Positions 11,124-22,641 of a stretch of DNA of 64,000 nucleotides are shown in pieces (position 1 is the first letter of the stretch; every line of letters starts with the position of its first letter). The stretch comes from Monomorium pharaonis. Lineage: Eukaryota; Arthropoda; Insecta; Hymenoptera; Formicidae. The notes under the pieces are model-generated. The model was not told the origin of the DNA. It made no database searches and saw nothing but the letters and a program-made list of their open reading frames with translations. The stretch spans positions 17,205,636-17,269,635 of the forward strand of contig NC_050472.1 in NCBI RefSeq assembly GCF_013373865.1. Direction: 5' to 3'. Made by a program: the position numbers and the translations under genes.

Positions 11124-11415
11124 AAGTCACTGTATTCTTTTTCCAATGCCGCATTCACGCGTAGACGTCGCGATATTGAGTTGAAAAGTCGCTCGGCGGT
11201 CAATCGCAAGCGCCCGATATCGAGCGAAGGAGTCTTTTTAAAAAGCAAGCAGACGACGTATCGATCGTCCGGTTGACGCGAATGAGTGTTGCGAAAATAA
11301 TTTTCGCAATGTTCGTTTTGCCGTGGGAAAGAGTGAGTAGGGGGAATCTCCTCTACTTCCCAGAAACAATGAATTTCCTCGGAGAGAGGTCGTAGATTAG
11401 TGCAATGAAGCACAG
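11124..11415 (-). pseudogene. BEL/Pao pol relic: protease-RT linker
   Basis: The minus strand reads CFWEVEEIPPTHSFPRQNEH, then CENYFRNTHSRQPDDRYVV, KKTPSLDIGRLRLTAERL and RRLRVNAALEKEYSDF, the conserved BEL region just upstream of RT (the FWEVEEIP motif). It continues into the block at 8090 across the Gypsy insertion and into 12632 across the foldback element. Confidence 0.85.
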
Positions 11416-12622
11416 GGGACTGTCCCGATTGTGCACATAAGCGATTGGACACGGTAGTATTTCCCGATTGGACACAGACCCGATTGGACACAGACCCGAT
11501 TGCACACGGACCCGATTGCGCACCGACCCGTTTGCACATGGACCCGATTGCACACGATACGATTCCGCATTTCAGATAGTACATGGGTAGCGACTTGCAC
11601 GGGGTAAGTGCGGGATGGGAGGCTGAAGGCCCCCCTTGCACCCCCCCGTGTGTGTGTGTGTGTGTGTGCACAAAGCGTTTTCTGCACCACATAGGTTTGC
11701 GACTATAAAATATGTATAAGAAAGAAAAATATTATAATAAATATTTTGTACGTATTTTTATGTTTGAGTTTGCCAAGTATAAAATAATTATGATAAATAT
11801 TTATGATAATATTAAAAATAAATATTTATGCTATTATACAAAAATACAAAAATATTTCGAGCTTATATACCATAAATATTTTTTAGTACATTTTAAAAAT
11901 ATATTTTATATATTGTTAATAATAATTTCTAATTAATTTATGAAAACGATTATATAATTAAAAAAATGTTTCTTAAAAATAAATTCGTAATATATTTATA
12001 AAAATTCATTCTAAATTTTCTGTGCTATCCAGGTTGTTTTTGCATTATTCTGCGATGCGGAATCGTATCGTGTGCAATTAGGTCTGTGTGCAAACGGGTC
12101 GGTGCGCAATCGGGTCGGTGTGCAATCGGGTCCGTGTCCAATCGGGTCCGTGTCCAATCGAGTCGGTGCCCAATCGGGACTGTGTCCAATCGGGACGGTG
12201 TGCAATTGAGACTGTGTCCAATCGAGTCCGTGTCCAATCGAGTCTGTGTCTAATCGAGTCCGTGTCCAATCGGATCCGTGTGCAAACGGATCGTGTGCAA
12301 TCGGGTCGTGTGCAATCGGGTCCGTGCGCAATCGGGTCCGTGTGCAAACGAGTCGGTGCGCAATCGGGTCCGTGTGCAATTGGGTCGGTGCGCAAACGGG
12401 TCGGTGCGCAATCAGGTCCGTGTGCAATCGGGTCTGTGTGCAAACGGGTCGTGTGCAATTGGGTCAGTGCGCAATCGCTTCCGTGTGCAAACGGGTCGGT
12501 GCGCAATCGAGTCCGTGTGCAATCGGGTCGGTGTGCAATCGGGTCCGTGTGCAATCAGGTCTGTGTCTAATCGGGAAATACTACTGTGTCCAATCGTTTA
12601 TGTGCTCAATCGGGCTTCACTC
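11416..12622. mobile_element. repeat-armed foldback element, subfamily A, copy 2 (best preserved)
   Basis: Flanked by a perfect 9-bp duplication GAAGCACAG (11407-11415, 12623-12631). Removing it restores the BEL frame ADITVLHCTNLRPLSEEI. Left arm 11424-11572 and long right arm 12066-12622 are inverted arrays of a 16-bp unit (TGTGCAATCGGGTCCG and variants; about 30 units on the right). Core cassette 11582-11704: CATGGGTAGCGACTTG, G/C hairpin, (GT)n, CATAGGTTTGCGACTA. AT-rich spacer 11705-12015. Ends are GGGACTGTCCCGATTG and, inverted, GAGTGAAGCCCGATTG. No protein-coding capacity; the 100-160 codon frames are array translations. Confidence 0.88.
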
Positions 12623-12631
12623 GAAGCACAG

Positions 12632-13388
12632 TGATATCAGCGAAGGATTGTTCGACAGACGATTGTCCGACTGACGATGCGCGCGACGCGCGCGAAGAAG
12701 TTGCACTTAATTCGAGCGGATCGGATATGACCCAGTATCGTTTTTTTGAGCGATAGGTTGGCTAGCCTGACCCTTGCGGAGGCCTTCTTAAATGATTTCA
12801 CTATAAAGGTCAGCACCGATCAAAATGTGAATCAGATCGGAGCTGCTCGGATCCGAATCCGCCCACTCCCTGAGATATGCGAGGCATGATGACGTGGCCA
12901 CATGTCGCGGAGCGTACGCGGATAACGAGTTGAAGATGTACGTGGTAGAACATAGCGATGGGTTGTCTAATTCTTGGGGAGATTATGATTGACGATGCGT
13001 GGCGTACCTTGCCCACGCAAGTACCGCCGACTGCTGAACCAGAGATCGCCGCCCGGAGGCGTTTTGCGAGTAGAGATTGAGCTAAACTCTCTGATATAAA
13101 AGTCTGATAACTATCTGATATAAAAGGCTTCGGAGCCTTGATCCAGCAGGGCTCGCACCGTCATCGCACGACCAGAGGGAATTTTCACTCTAATCTATGC
13201 GGTCGCCAGAAATACTGAAGAAGCGCGAATAGAATTAACGGAGGCAAGCAGCGAGACTATCTCGGCTTTCGGAGCGCGAGGCGGAGTCGATAGACGCCGA
13301 CGGCGTATTTGTCGCGGAATCAGCGCTTGTCTCCGAATCGATGTAAAGCATCGAGTGGTGCTTCTGCTTACACGAGCGGCATGTGTAC
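12632..13388 (-). pseudogene. BEL/Pao relic: gag end and aspartic protease
   Basis: Right to left: SQYTCRSCKQKHHSMLY (about 13380-13330), the last zinc finger of BEL gag; a Ser-rich linker; VNSIRASSVFLATA; MTVRALLDQGSE (about 13140), the BEL protease active-site segment with DQG where many families have DTG; then SSSDLIHILIGADLYSEII and ASQPIAQKTILG, and RYWVISDPLELSATSSRAS up to the foldback element. Multiple stops and frameshifts. The gag zinc-finger motif is cut from its N-terminal part at 15872 by the insertion 13389-15867. Confidence 0.8.
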
Positions 13389-15867
13389 TGCGACGCATTT
13401 TTCTTCGGGAACCACCAGGTCCGAAGGAACTAGTCTAATTAATCGATCACGACTACTAATAAGTATTAAATGGTAATGCTTTCTTAATAATATCGATAAT
13501 TCGCGAAAACGGTATCTACGAAATCTTATATATTTTGGGCGCCAGGCACGGAATTCCACGCCACACACTAATTCGGAGAACAGAGAAGCGTTAGAGAAGT
13601 GCCGGCAGCTCTTGACTCGAGGCGGTAGAAGGGCGTGGTTCTCAAATAAATCGTATGTGTGGAGATTTCGGAGCGGGGCAGGTCGCAGAATAAAAGTCGT
13701 ACACAATATTTCAAAAGTTTAACAATGATAAAAATATATTTTAAGTAGTTAACGATTGAGGAAACAACCGACATTATTCAAGTGTTCGAAACATGGTACG
13801 TTAATAATGTAACAATATACTCGGAATGAGCAAAATAATAATCCACAGACGAAAACAATAATTTTGCCGATATCTAGGATGCGATAAATTCGTGTAAAGA
13901 TGTGTTTTTCTTCTTATTTGTACAATCGAGACAACAATTATCGCCGAGAAATGTACGGACTATAAACCACGGTAAATGGCAGAAGGCCAACAATTCTTCT
14001 CGCAACAGTTTTAAATTAATCTTACGATAACGGCAAACGCGATAAATTACAATTAGTTTTGACTGTCGAGACCAAAGCATTCGAGGGGGACGTAATAATT
14101 CATTAAAGTTCGGGGCCGGTTGGTACGACGTCCCGTGCGGCGCAAGACTCTAATTTCTAACACTAATCCAAAGGTAACGCAACAAGAACGGTAACGGACT
14201 ACCGAATTACCGGTAACGCAAAACACGGTATTCTTTGTCTGAATCCGCACGAGAGCCGACCGCTTACCCAAATCTTGCGAAAATTTGTAGTGGCTGCCAA
14301 GTGATGACTTTACAGACTTTGCTGGATCACCAGGATTGGTTCTGCTGGAGTAACTCCTTTCCGGTACGTGGCTCGCCAAACAGTGCCGAATCACGGTTCC
14401 ACCGCGGCCGGTTTGGGTCTCCGCGCAGGCGCGTGCGCTTCGATTTCCAGCGCTTAAATCGGCTCACCTTGCGTAGCCGATCTATGCAGCCTGATCCTTG
14501 CAGCGCCGCTCTATTTTTTCGGAAATTTTCCAGGACTATGAACTGTCAGTACTCTGGTGATATTGGCGGAATCATTCCTTGTCGCTTTGGCTGGTCCGGC
14601 TGGCCAGGCCGCGACCGAATCGATCTTTGCGACGGGCGGGTGGCTGTCGTACGGCCGTCCTGTCAGTCTGCAGCCCGGTGGCGTGCCCTTGGCATCGTCC
14701 GCTGACCATGTCCTTCTTGGCGATATCGCTGCATCATGGCGGAGTCGGTATTCCTCTCGCCAATGTGTGGCAACCCATAGCGGAACCCGATGCACGGCCC
14801 GGCGGGGAAATTTCTTGTGGGACGTCTCGTCCTTTGTCGGGAAACCGCGCCGAAACTTCCTCAACGCTCCGCTCCAGTCTTCGATAACACTCAAATGGAG
14901 CCCTCACTCGGCGCTTTATTTCTAATAAAAGAATTTACAAAAGGATGAAACGCGATAATTTGAAAATAACAGAGTTGCTTCCCCCTCGCTTCGGTAAGTG
15001 GCACCCGTTTGCCCACGTCAATATTGGCCACGGTCCCGATTGGCCACGTCAATACTGGCCACAATCCCGATTGACCACGGGGTGGATTGGCCACGCGTCA
15101 ATATTGGCCACATCAATAATGGCTACGTCAATATTGACCATGCGTCATTATTGACCACGTCATTATTGGCCACGCGTCAATATTGGCCACATCAATAATG
15201 GCTACGTCAATATTGACCACGCGTCATTATTGACCACGTCATTATTGGCCACGCGTTAATGTTGGCCACGCGCCATTATTGGCCGCGCGTCATTATTGCC
15301 CACACATCAATATTTCTCACGTCAATATTAATTTTTTTTGTTTAGCGTGGAAAGTCGCAAACTCATGTGATGCAGAGAAATGCTTTGCACACACACACAC
15401 ACACACGGGGGGGGGAGCTGCAAGGGGGGCCTTCGGCCTCCCCTTCAGCACCCACCCGTCCAAGTCGCAAACCCATATATAGTAATGACGTGGCCAATAG
15501 TGACGCGTGGGCAATAACGACGCGTGGCCAATAGTGACGCGTGGCAATAGTGACGCGTGAGCAATAATAACGCGTGGCAATAGTGACGCGTGGGCAATTA
15601 TGACGCGTGGCCATTATTGACTTGGGCAATATTGACGTGTCCAATATTGACGCGTGATTAATATTGACGTGGCCAATCCACCCCGTGGTCAATCGTAATC
15701 GTGGCCAATATTGACGTGGTCAATATTTACTTGGCCAATCGGGACTGTGGCCAATATTGACGTGGGTAAACGGGACGTTTTCGTCTCGGTGAAGAGCAAC
15801 TCCGGATCATCTCGCTTGGTCGGACTTACGCCCTTGTGATAAACGCTGCCAAACGCGTCACGTCACA
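13389..15867 (-). mobile_element. LTR-like insertion in BEL gag (about 2.5 kb, itself carrying a foldback element)
   Basis: GTAC is present on both sides (13385-13388 and 15868-15871). Joining across it restores BEL gag as FLREYNSKY-TCRSCKQKHH. The insert ends TGTGACG (minus-strand start, 15867) and CGTCGCA (13389), LTR-like. Near 14900 the minus strand has AATAAA. A TGGCGCC motif, primer-site-like, lies at about 13534-13540, but I could not define two LTRs. The foldback element 14999-15785 lies inside it. Interior frames (14053-14894) are not recognised. The minus-strand start TGTGACGTGAC resembles the one at about 62832. Confidence 0.65.
14999..15785. mobile_element. repeat-armed foldback element, subfamily B
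   Basis: Arms 15008-15350 and 15480-15775 are inverted arrays of 15-17 bp units of the type GTGGCCAATATTGACGC. The outermost 40-50 bases pair well (CCCGTTTGCCCACGTCAATA versus the inverted right end). The cassette 15354-15478 is inverted relative to copies 1 and 2: CGCAAACTCATGTG, (CA)n, a G-rich hairpin, AAGTCGCAAACCCAT. There is no AT-rich spacer. Possible decayed 9-bp duplication TTCGGTAAG (14990-14998) / TCGGTGAAG (15786-15794). Confidence 0.75.
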
Positions 15868-16991
15868 GTACTTACTATTATATTCCCGTAAAAAATTATT
15901 ACTACTCATGCAATTGAAACAACGTTTGAAACGTTTAACAATTTTCTGACACTGATTCCGAGCCTTTGCGATGAATTCCGGACACATATTTAAATAATGT
16001 CGCGCTTTACAAAGAGGACACGTAGACAGAAGCCTCGTAGAAGTGGTAGCAACGCTTACGCTCGACGAACTCGTAGATTGCGGCGCCATTTTCTGAGAGG
16101 AAGCTGGCGCGCACTTTTCAAGCGCACGAATACGGGTGATTACAAATTTGATGAGATCGGCAAACGCAGGCGGCGCCGATCTCATCAAATTGAGATAACT
16201 TGTTTGGAGATTCCACGTTTTACGGGTCGCAGCATCGACCTTTTGAATCAAAAGATGAACGAGAAAGTCGTTCCACAGATGTATCGGAAATTTATCTAAT
16301 TTTTGTAAAGATGAGATTACAATATTAATTTTATCGCACAAACTCTGCAAATCAAATGCAGATTCGCGACTGACCGTCAATAGGCTGAGTATCGTTGACA
16401 AATGATTAGAGATGAGTTGCCGCTTATTTTCGAAACGGGCTTTTAAGGCGTTCCATGCGACGCAAAAATTATCAGCGGTAATCGGAATGTTAGAGATGGT
16501 TTGAAGCGCGGGGTTTTTCACCGAGGACGAAAGGTAATGCATCCGCGCGAAATCAGTTAAATCCGAGTTACTTATTATAAGCGCATCGAATCTATCGCGG
16601 AATGTTTTCCAATCCGAATAAGAGCGGAGGTAAACAAATAGGAAGATAAAAAAATGAAAACGCGGACAAGAAAGAATTCGCGTGTCTGCTTTCGAGAGAT
16701 TGGTTCGGATTTACAGAAGGTTTTAGATCAGCAAGACAGTCTCTCATATAGTTCAGCGTAGAGTTGTAGATTTTCTCGATCTTCTCGAATTGCACCTTGA
16801 CAAAGTAGTCCGATGTAGTTTTGGTTACAGCGGGAGTCGAGGCCGTGATTTCCTTGATAGGGAATCCACAGATCCTTTAGAGATGAGATCCTTGAACGGA
16901 TCTTCACTGGCGTCAGATTAAATCGTCCGATGTTTTTAAAATTGTCGAGCGCTCGCTCAATCGAGCGCTGCAGCATGAGTTGAGTATCCAT
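15868..16991 (-). pseudogene. BEL/Pao gag relic
   Basis: Starts at 16991 with MDTQLMLQRSIERAL, then frame-broken pieces, then 16542-15870: MHYLSSSVKNPALQ, FCVAWNALKARFENKRQLI, LSLLTVSRESAFDLQSLCDK, WNDFLVHLLIQKVDAATRKT. It ends with zinc-finger cysteines (CPLCKARHYLNMCPEF; CFNCMSSNNFLREYNSKY). This is the BEL capsid/nucleocapsid order. At least two frame breaks. It is interrupted at the third zinc finger by the insertion 13389-15867. Confidence 0.85.
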
Positions 16992-17331
16992 TTATTCTGT
17001 CATAGTGCGATCGAATTCAGCAGATCTTCCGTCCTCCACACGTACTCACGATCCGGCTCGAAGGATCAGCTTTTTTTCATGTAAGCGCGCGAGTAAGATT
17101 GAGAGTCAATCGCGCTCGCTCGATGATTTGGCGGATCGACCCAGCGCTGCGCCCGGAATGCGCGTGACGCCAACAAATGATTTGCTAGAGAATCGGGCAG
17201 GAAATTGAACCGTGACAAATGATTAAGTTGCAGGACACCACAGGTTTTTATTACTTTCACACACAACAATATTCTGATGGTCGACAGTTAATTAAGAGCG
17301 CGGCAGCGACGAGATTTGATATTGTATGTTT
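16992..17331 (-). other. BEL leader / possible LTR remnant
   Basis: Lies between BEL gag and a MITE, where the BEL 5' leader and LTR should be. On the minus strand it holds TGTTGTGTGTGAAAG (17267) and AATAAAAACC, compatible with an LTR end, but I could not set boundaries. Confidence 0.4.
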
Positions 17332-17643
17332 GGAATAAAATAAAAATATGTTTATTGTTAAAATGAATATATATCGGTGTTGCACCGCCGATAGCAAGCT
17401 ACAATGCGTCTTCGTGGAAATCGCGCGCCGAACGCCGAGGGACACGATTTCTGCCAGTGCATGTACCACTGACAAAAGGCAGTCGAGTCATTCAAGACGC
17501 TTGTTAGCTAGCCGCGCCGAGACAACGCACTAACACTAGTACGACACGCGATAAAGTCCACGAAGACGCATTGTAGCTTGCTATCGGCGGTGCAACACCA
17601 ATATATATTCATTTTAACAATAAACATATTTTTATTTTATTCC
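17332..17643. mobile_element. palindromic MITE with 90-bp terminal inverted repeats
   Basis: 17332-17423 and 17552-17643 are almost perfect reverse complements (GGAATAAAATAAAAATATGT at each end, GCGTCTTCGTGGA at the inner side). The 128-bp spacer contains GCCGAGGGACACGATTTCTG, also found with small changes in the foldback at 37961-38388. Flanks GTATGTTT / GTATTTTA agree at 6 of 8 bases, a possible decayed 8-bp duplication (hAT-like; weak). Confidence 0.85.
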
Positions 17644-17820
17644 GTATTTTATTTTCTGTATTTATTTATGTTTATAATTTAGTTAATGCTCTCGTCTAAT
17701 TTTTTCTACGTACAAAATTTTCTCCTCTTCAATTGATTTCTTTCTGTATTTTGTATTTTCCCTCTTTTTCTCTTTCTTTTTCTTTCTTTCTCCCTATCCA
17801 CACAAAATTGTGACTAAATT

Positions 17821-19506
17821 ATGGATCTAGTAAAACCTACACTTTCATGTTCCAAACAGATAATTGCGGATAGTTTCAAAATCTGTGAAAACATTTTAAG
17901 AGAAAAAGACATTTTATCTGCCAGTCTAAATGATGCAATTATTTTACAAGCAAAATTTCTTGGTAAAAAAATGGTGGAAGTTCTTGAAGAACTTTTAGAT
18001 AATTAGACATACGAAGAAAGCGTGGAATGTTTCTTGCCGGATGAAATTATCGCGGAAGAAGCAGAGAAAGAAGCTTTGGACAAAAGCCAACAAATGAGTA
18101 TTTTATCTGATATTGATAGCGATGATTTGGACGATAATGATTATGAACCGGAACAAAAAACAAGTGCATCAACAATTCCTTTGGATATAAAAATTAAAGT
18201 GTTGCAGATGGCAAAAAAAAATCCGCGATGGAGTCTATCGACACTCCAACAGAGAGAAAGTACACAGGAAGTATACTTCACAACGAAATTGATCTTAAAA
18301 ATTGGGAAGCAGATATTAAGAATGGATAAACTACTTCAGAAAAATTTAATACTATTAATAGATGGACATATGATAAATTTATCGAAGCCAGATCTAAAAA
18401 GAAACCTGTCACAACACATGATTTGCCAAAATGGGCTTTATCTGCAGCATCTTAATTAAAAAATTGTCCATCTTTTAAATTTTCAGCCTCTATAGGATGG
18501 ATAAACAAATTTAAGCTCAAACATAGAATACGACAACAAAAAGTTACACGATTTGTTAAATCTAAAAATTGTCTTTCGATGGAAAATATTTTGAAAGAAG
18601 CTAATAAATTCCAAAATTATACTGCAGAACAAATTAATAATTTTGATAAAGATTTCGTGATTAACACAGATCAAACCGGATGTCAATACAAAGCGGATGT
18701 ACAACGAACTTTTTCAATTCGCGGAGAGAAAACAACCGAAATTTTTTTAGGTGACTTCAATAAAGTCACTCATTCACTGCTCAATATTTCATTATCGCTT
18801 CAGGGAAACTTCTCCCAAAGGTATTTCTTTGCACGCAAGAAACAAAGGGCTGTTTTGGACCTTTGTATCAGAAAAAGTTCAAAAATTAGAGAAAGAGTAT
18901 GGTAATGTTTTTGTTACAGCCTCAAAATCGGGAAAAATGACGAAAAGCCATGTCACCTCTTACGTAGAGAATATTTTGAAACAATACGTCGGAAATAATA
19001 AATTTCTAATAATTTTGGACTTTTGGGGAGGACAGACGAATCCCTCTCAAATAAACAATTTTTTTACAGAAGAAACGGGAAATCGCACGTGTTTCATTTA
19101 CATAATACCTCCGCATTGTACACTATTTTGTCAACCGTGCGATGTATATTTCTTCAGGCAAATAAAAAATCTTGTTAAAAAAATACAAAACAGTACCAAA
19201 TTATTGGAGGAAGGCAAGGAGATTAACACCAGAGAAGATGCATTAAAAATACACTCTCTAATACATTTTCAGCTTAGCGCTTCTATTTTTTAAGATATGA
19301 TTAATTATGCATGGTTTGCATCAAATTTAATTAAAGAAAAGAAATTTTTAAACGTCATATTTAAATCAAGTGTGTTTTCTTGCAGAGTTGGGTAAAAAGA
19401 ATGTATATGTAATAATATTCCCTTTATTTCTTGTGCACATTGTACAAAAGTTTTATGTTTTAAATACTTTTATAACAATTATCACCCTAAAAATTGTAAA
19501 GTGTAA
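17821..19506 (+). pseudogene. decayed DDE transposase (Tc1/pogo-like superfamily, tentative)
   Basis: Begins MDLVKPTLSCSKQIIADS (17821), stop at 18004-18006, acidic linker, helix-turn-helix-like region (SIGWINKFKLKHRIRQQKVT near 18490, after a tract like a 3' splice site ending TTTTCAG). Catalytic landmarks: NTDQTGCQY (18663), KFLIILDFWGGQTN (19000), IIPPHCTLFCQPCDVYFFRQ (19100), NTREDALKIHSLIHFQLSA. After frame breaks there is a Cys-rich tail CAHCTKVLCFKYFYNNYHPK near 19420-19490, stop 19504-19506. The same architecture is seen in the transposase relic at 28727-36782. At least three frame lesions; inactive. Terminal repeats were not found. Confidence 0.75.
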
Positions 19507-19690
19507 TTACCTTTAAGACATTTATTTTTCTTTTATTTTTCATTTCTTTGGTTTTTCATTTTATCCATTTAATTTGTTTATTTATTAGTTCGTATGTTTT
19601 TTATCACTTTATTTTTTTGCTTATATAATTTTTTACTTTCTTATTAATAAAAAAATAGTTTTAAAAAAGGTAAAAAGAATTTAAAAAAAA

Positions 19691-19763
19691 GCTCCGACAC
19701 CGGCCGCGAACCGCAATCCTACAGAACAGTAGTTCAACGCTCTACTCCCTGAGCCATATGGAC
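19691..19763 (-). pseudogene. tRNA-like relic (73 nt)
   Basis: Read on the minus strand, the 73 bases fit tRNA numbering: T8, a perfect D stem GCTC/GAGC, T33, and a T loop starting TTC with three paired T-stem bases. Only 3 of 7 acceptor pairs and 1-3 anticodon-stem pairs hold. The triplet at positions 34-36 is ACT. Eight Ts follow directly, a Pol III terminator. A-box (TGGCTCAGGGAG) and B-box (GGTTCGCGGCC) are recognisable. Either a decayed tRNA gene or the head of a tRNA-derived SINE; no SINE body is evident. Confidence 0.55.
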
Positions 19764-20431
19764 TTTGCGATATCGACGATTAAAATGTACATAACAAAAA
19801 GTACCTATCTTTAATTGCTTATAATTCATCTTCTAAGGCTCATTCAGAGAAATGGCTTTACATGTATTTATTGGATAGTATTTTCTATTATTACTGCAAG
19901 TTTTATCCAATTTGGTGAAGAGTAGCGCGTAGTGTCCCCTTGTGAGTGTCGACTGATTGGTGCGACGAGCGGCTTCGGGAACAAACGTGATCACCGGAAT
20001 GGTAGCACCTAATCAGAAACCGTGATTCACCACGCGCTTCTCGAGACTCCCGAAGAGTCGTTCATGCGGCTGTCACGCGACGAGCGCGCTTTTGGTGTTT
20101 TCGCTTTAGGGAAGCGACGGACGGCACGACGAACGTTCGAGCTCGCTCTCGCGCATATCACATATTTTCCTTTTCCGCCTTCTCCAATGTACACTCCAGG
20201 TCGGTATAGACGGCAAACGGCACACGTTCTTTATTGCTTATATTAGCCGTTTCTCGTTTTCAGCAGGTAGTTGAATGGCGCAGTCGTTCATCTTTTGACA
20301 ATCGTCGTTGTGGGTGTCCAACTTTTCTGCAGAACTAAAGTAATGTAAACATTTGTAAAAAAAATAACAAATTTTATTTTATTTTTCTACTACAAAATTA
20401 ATACAACATTTATATAATTATTATTACTTAC
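19764..20431. other. unassigned
   Basis: Moderately GC-rich around 19920-20260 with no recognisable protein. A pyrimidine tract ending TTTTCAG near 20262 could be a splice acceptor, but no exon follows that I can support. Confidence 0.4.
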
Positions 20432-21143
20432 CGCAAATGCATTTTTTGTATTCCTTTTTATTGAGTTGTAAGCTCACTAGGCGAAACAAATTTTGGATAC
20501 ACGCAAAGTGGCTCACGTTGTCTTCGCGTGGATTTTGCACGTATAGCAACTTAACGTGCTTCTCTTTCTTGTCGTTGGAGAGCCGCAGCGAGAGAATTTT
20601 ATGCGTTTCAATTTGATCCTTTTGGATCTCGTAGATGTTGACTGAAATATTATTTAGTCTCTCGAATTTTTTAAAGTTTTTAACTCGATTGGAAGCTCAA
20701 TATCGTCAAATTTAAAACAGTATTGTAATGAGGATACGATGACTCTCTTTTACTATGTCTTTCTACGACATATAGAGCAGATAGCACCGACCATGCAAAG
20801 CACGCATTGTCCATTTCACGTTAACAACCGCATGCTTTGTCACTAATTCTAACAATAATGTCACGTGACATTCCGCACGCATAGGATTGTATTTGTTTAC
20901 ATTTACAGTTAAATTTCATATACGCGACAGCGCCCACCCATCGCGTTATTGAAATTCTTTGAGCGATGCTAACGTGGGCTCGATAACACACCGTTCATAC
21001 CACTCATTCAAGTCTGATGTTCTGAAGAGATCACTGTTTTTTGTGGTAATACTTTTATTGGCACATTTGTCGCCCGTTACAAACACATCGTTAAACGCAG
21101 TGTTCACTCTGTGACGTGACAGCCGCAGGCTGCTGTCCGTCAC
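20432..21143 (-). pseudogene. Polinton/Maverick-type DNA polymerase B relic
   Basis: Right to left: VNTAFNDVFVTGDKCANKSI and LNEWYERCVIEPTLASLKEF (21120-20950); after a stop WALSRI, NVNKYNPMRAECHV, KHAVVNVK; then ELPIELKTLKKFERLNNISV (to 20640), LRLSNDKKEKHVKLLYVQNP, NLFRLVSLQLNKKEYKKC. This order matches, from memory of the family, the N-terminal part of the protein-primed polymerase of arthropod Polintons. Several stops. No integrase, ATPase or capsid gene is near, so it is an isolated fragment. Confidence 0.65.
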
Positions 21144-21808
21144 AAGGGCCTTATCGGCCCTTACGCATTAACATCACACGGGTCCTGCGTCCTCCCACTC
21201 GGGAACGGACGTGAAAGCGTGATCTCATGTTTTTGCATGTGTGACGTCCCGTATGTTGTCCGTTCATTAATCGTTAAGATTTTTGCGAATGCTGCATCGC
21301 AAGTGCGGCGGGAATTGGTGACCACAGCAATCTATCTTGTAATTTTTGGACGTCTCGTCTCGACGGAGAACCTTCACGGAAGTCGCAGAGTGAGCGGGCA
21401 TCGAGGGAGTAACGGAGACTCTTTTCGAGCGGGGGTTCGCAGGTAATACCGCTCTTATCTTGCCTACAATTTCCATCTTGTGAGAATTCCGATACTGCCG
21501 CCGAATCACGCTTTCAGGATCCAGCGAAAGCGCGCGAGGCCGGTGTCCCGACGGGGCGACTTTGCGGTAATCGGTAACAAGAAAAAGTAGTAAAAAAAAA
21601 AATAATAATCATGTAGAATCAGTGCGCGAATGAACATTAGTGCCGTTCTATCCGATCAAGAAATCGATTCGATTCCAACAGATTTGTTCGAGAACCAGTA
21701 ATGAGTAAGTCCCACAATCACAATTTCTTTCTTCTGTTTTTACGTTACACATCTACTCCCTTCTGTTTTAATTCTTTAAGACACCCTCCTATTATTTATA
21801 AGTAATTC
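21144..21808. other. unassigned; possible small exon near 21630
   Basis: GC-richer than its surroundings at 21150-21550. A Met-started frame at 21632 (MNISAVLSDQEIDSIPTDLF) stops after about 24 codons, followed by GAGTAAGT, a donor-like site. Too little to call a gene. Confidence 0.3.
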
Positions 21809-21945
21809 CCTCACACTCACACGAACTTGAGGCTCCCGTGTGCGAATCTTGAGTTCCCACACACTTACACGAACCTGAGGCTCCTGTATGCGAATCTGAA
21901 GTTCCCACACACTTACACGAACCAATATGCGAATCTCGAGCTTTT
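21809..21945. repeat. 48-bp minisatellite, about 3 copies
   Basis: Units carry CACACACTTACACGAACCTG followed by AGGCTCC and TGCGAATCT; the third copy is shortened. 21946-22640 is AT-rich with two AATAAA motifs and no supported gene. Confidence 0.75.
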
Positions 21946-22641
21946 TCATCGTACTCTTCGATCAGTTCTCCAAAACCCGAAGATGTTCTACCCCCACTCT
22001 CTCCCGCTCTACTCCTTATCCTCTTACGATTTCAAGCATCTCTGTTTTCCCCATGTAACCATTTAATAAACCCTTCGTCTATTTCTTTACTCAGCGTTTA
22101 CCGTTAATACTATAGAATTAAAAAACAAAAATCTCTTTGTTTCCCTTTCTCCGTCCACCACATACTTATATAATATTTGTACAACTATATACATACTTAC
22201 TATGCGTTTTAAAATTCGATTATACCGTTATTACAAAATTGTCAAACCACGACTTCAGTACTTATTTGTATTTTCTTTCTATTTTTATTTTTATTTGTTA
22301 TTAGAATAAACATGTTTGTTAATTTTTTGTAGAACTTCATCATTTATTTTAATTAATAACTTCCCCCCTCATTCCGAACAAAGACTGCATCTGGTCCGAT
22401 CCCGAGTTTAAGCGATTCAATTCGTTGACTCGAAACTTGGACCGACGGACGTACAACTTGATATGGGTTATAGTGGGCCTCTCGGCATGTTGACCTATAT
22501 TTTTGAGTCATAAAAAGTGCGTTCGACCCCAGGCACCTACCTTCTCTTAATCTGTGTGTCTACGGGAATTCTACACGTTTTGTTACGTTCTTCCCTGCCT
22601 TACCTGTTCTCCCTGAAATATCCTTCCTACTAAATAAAGAG

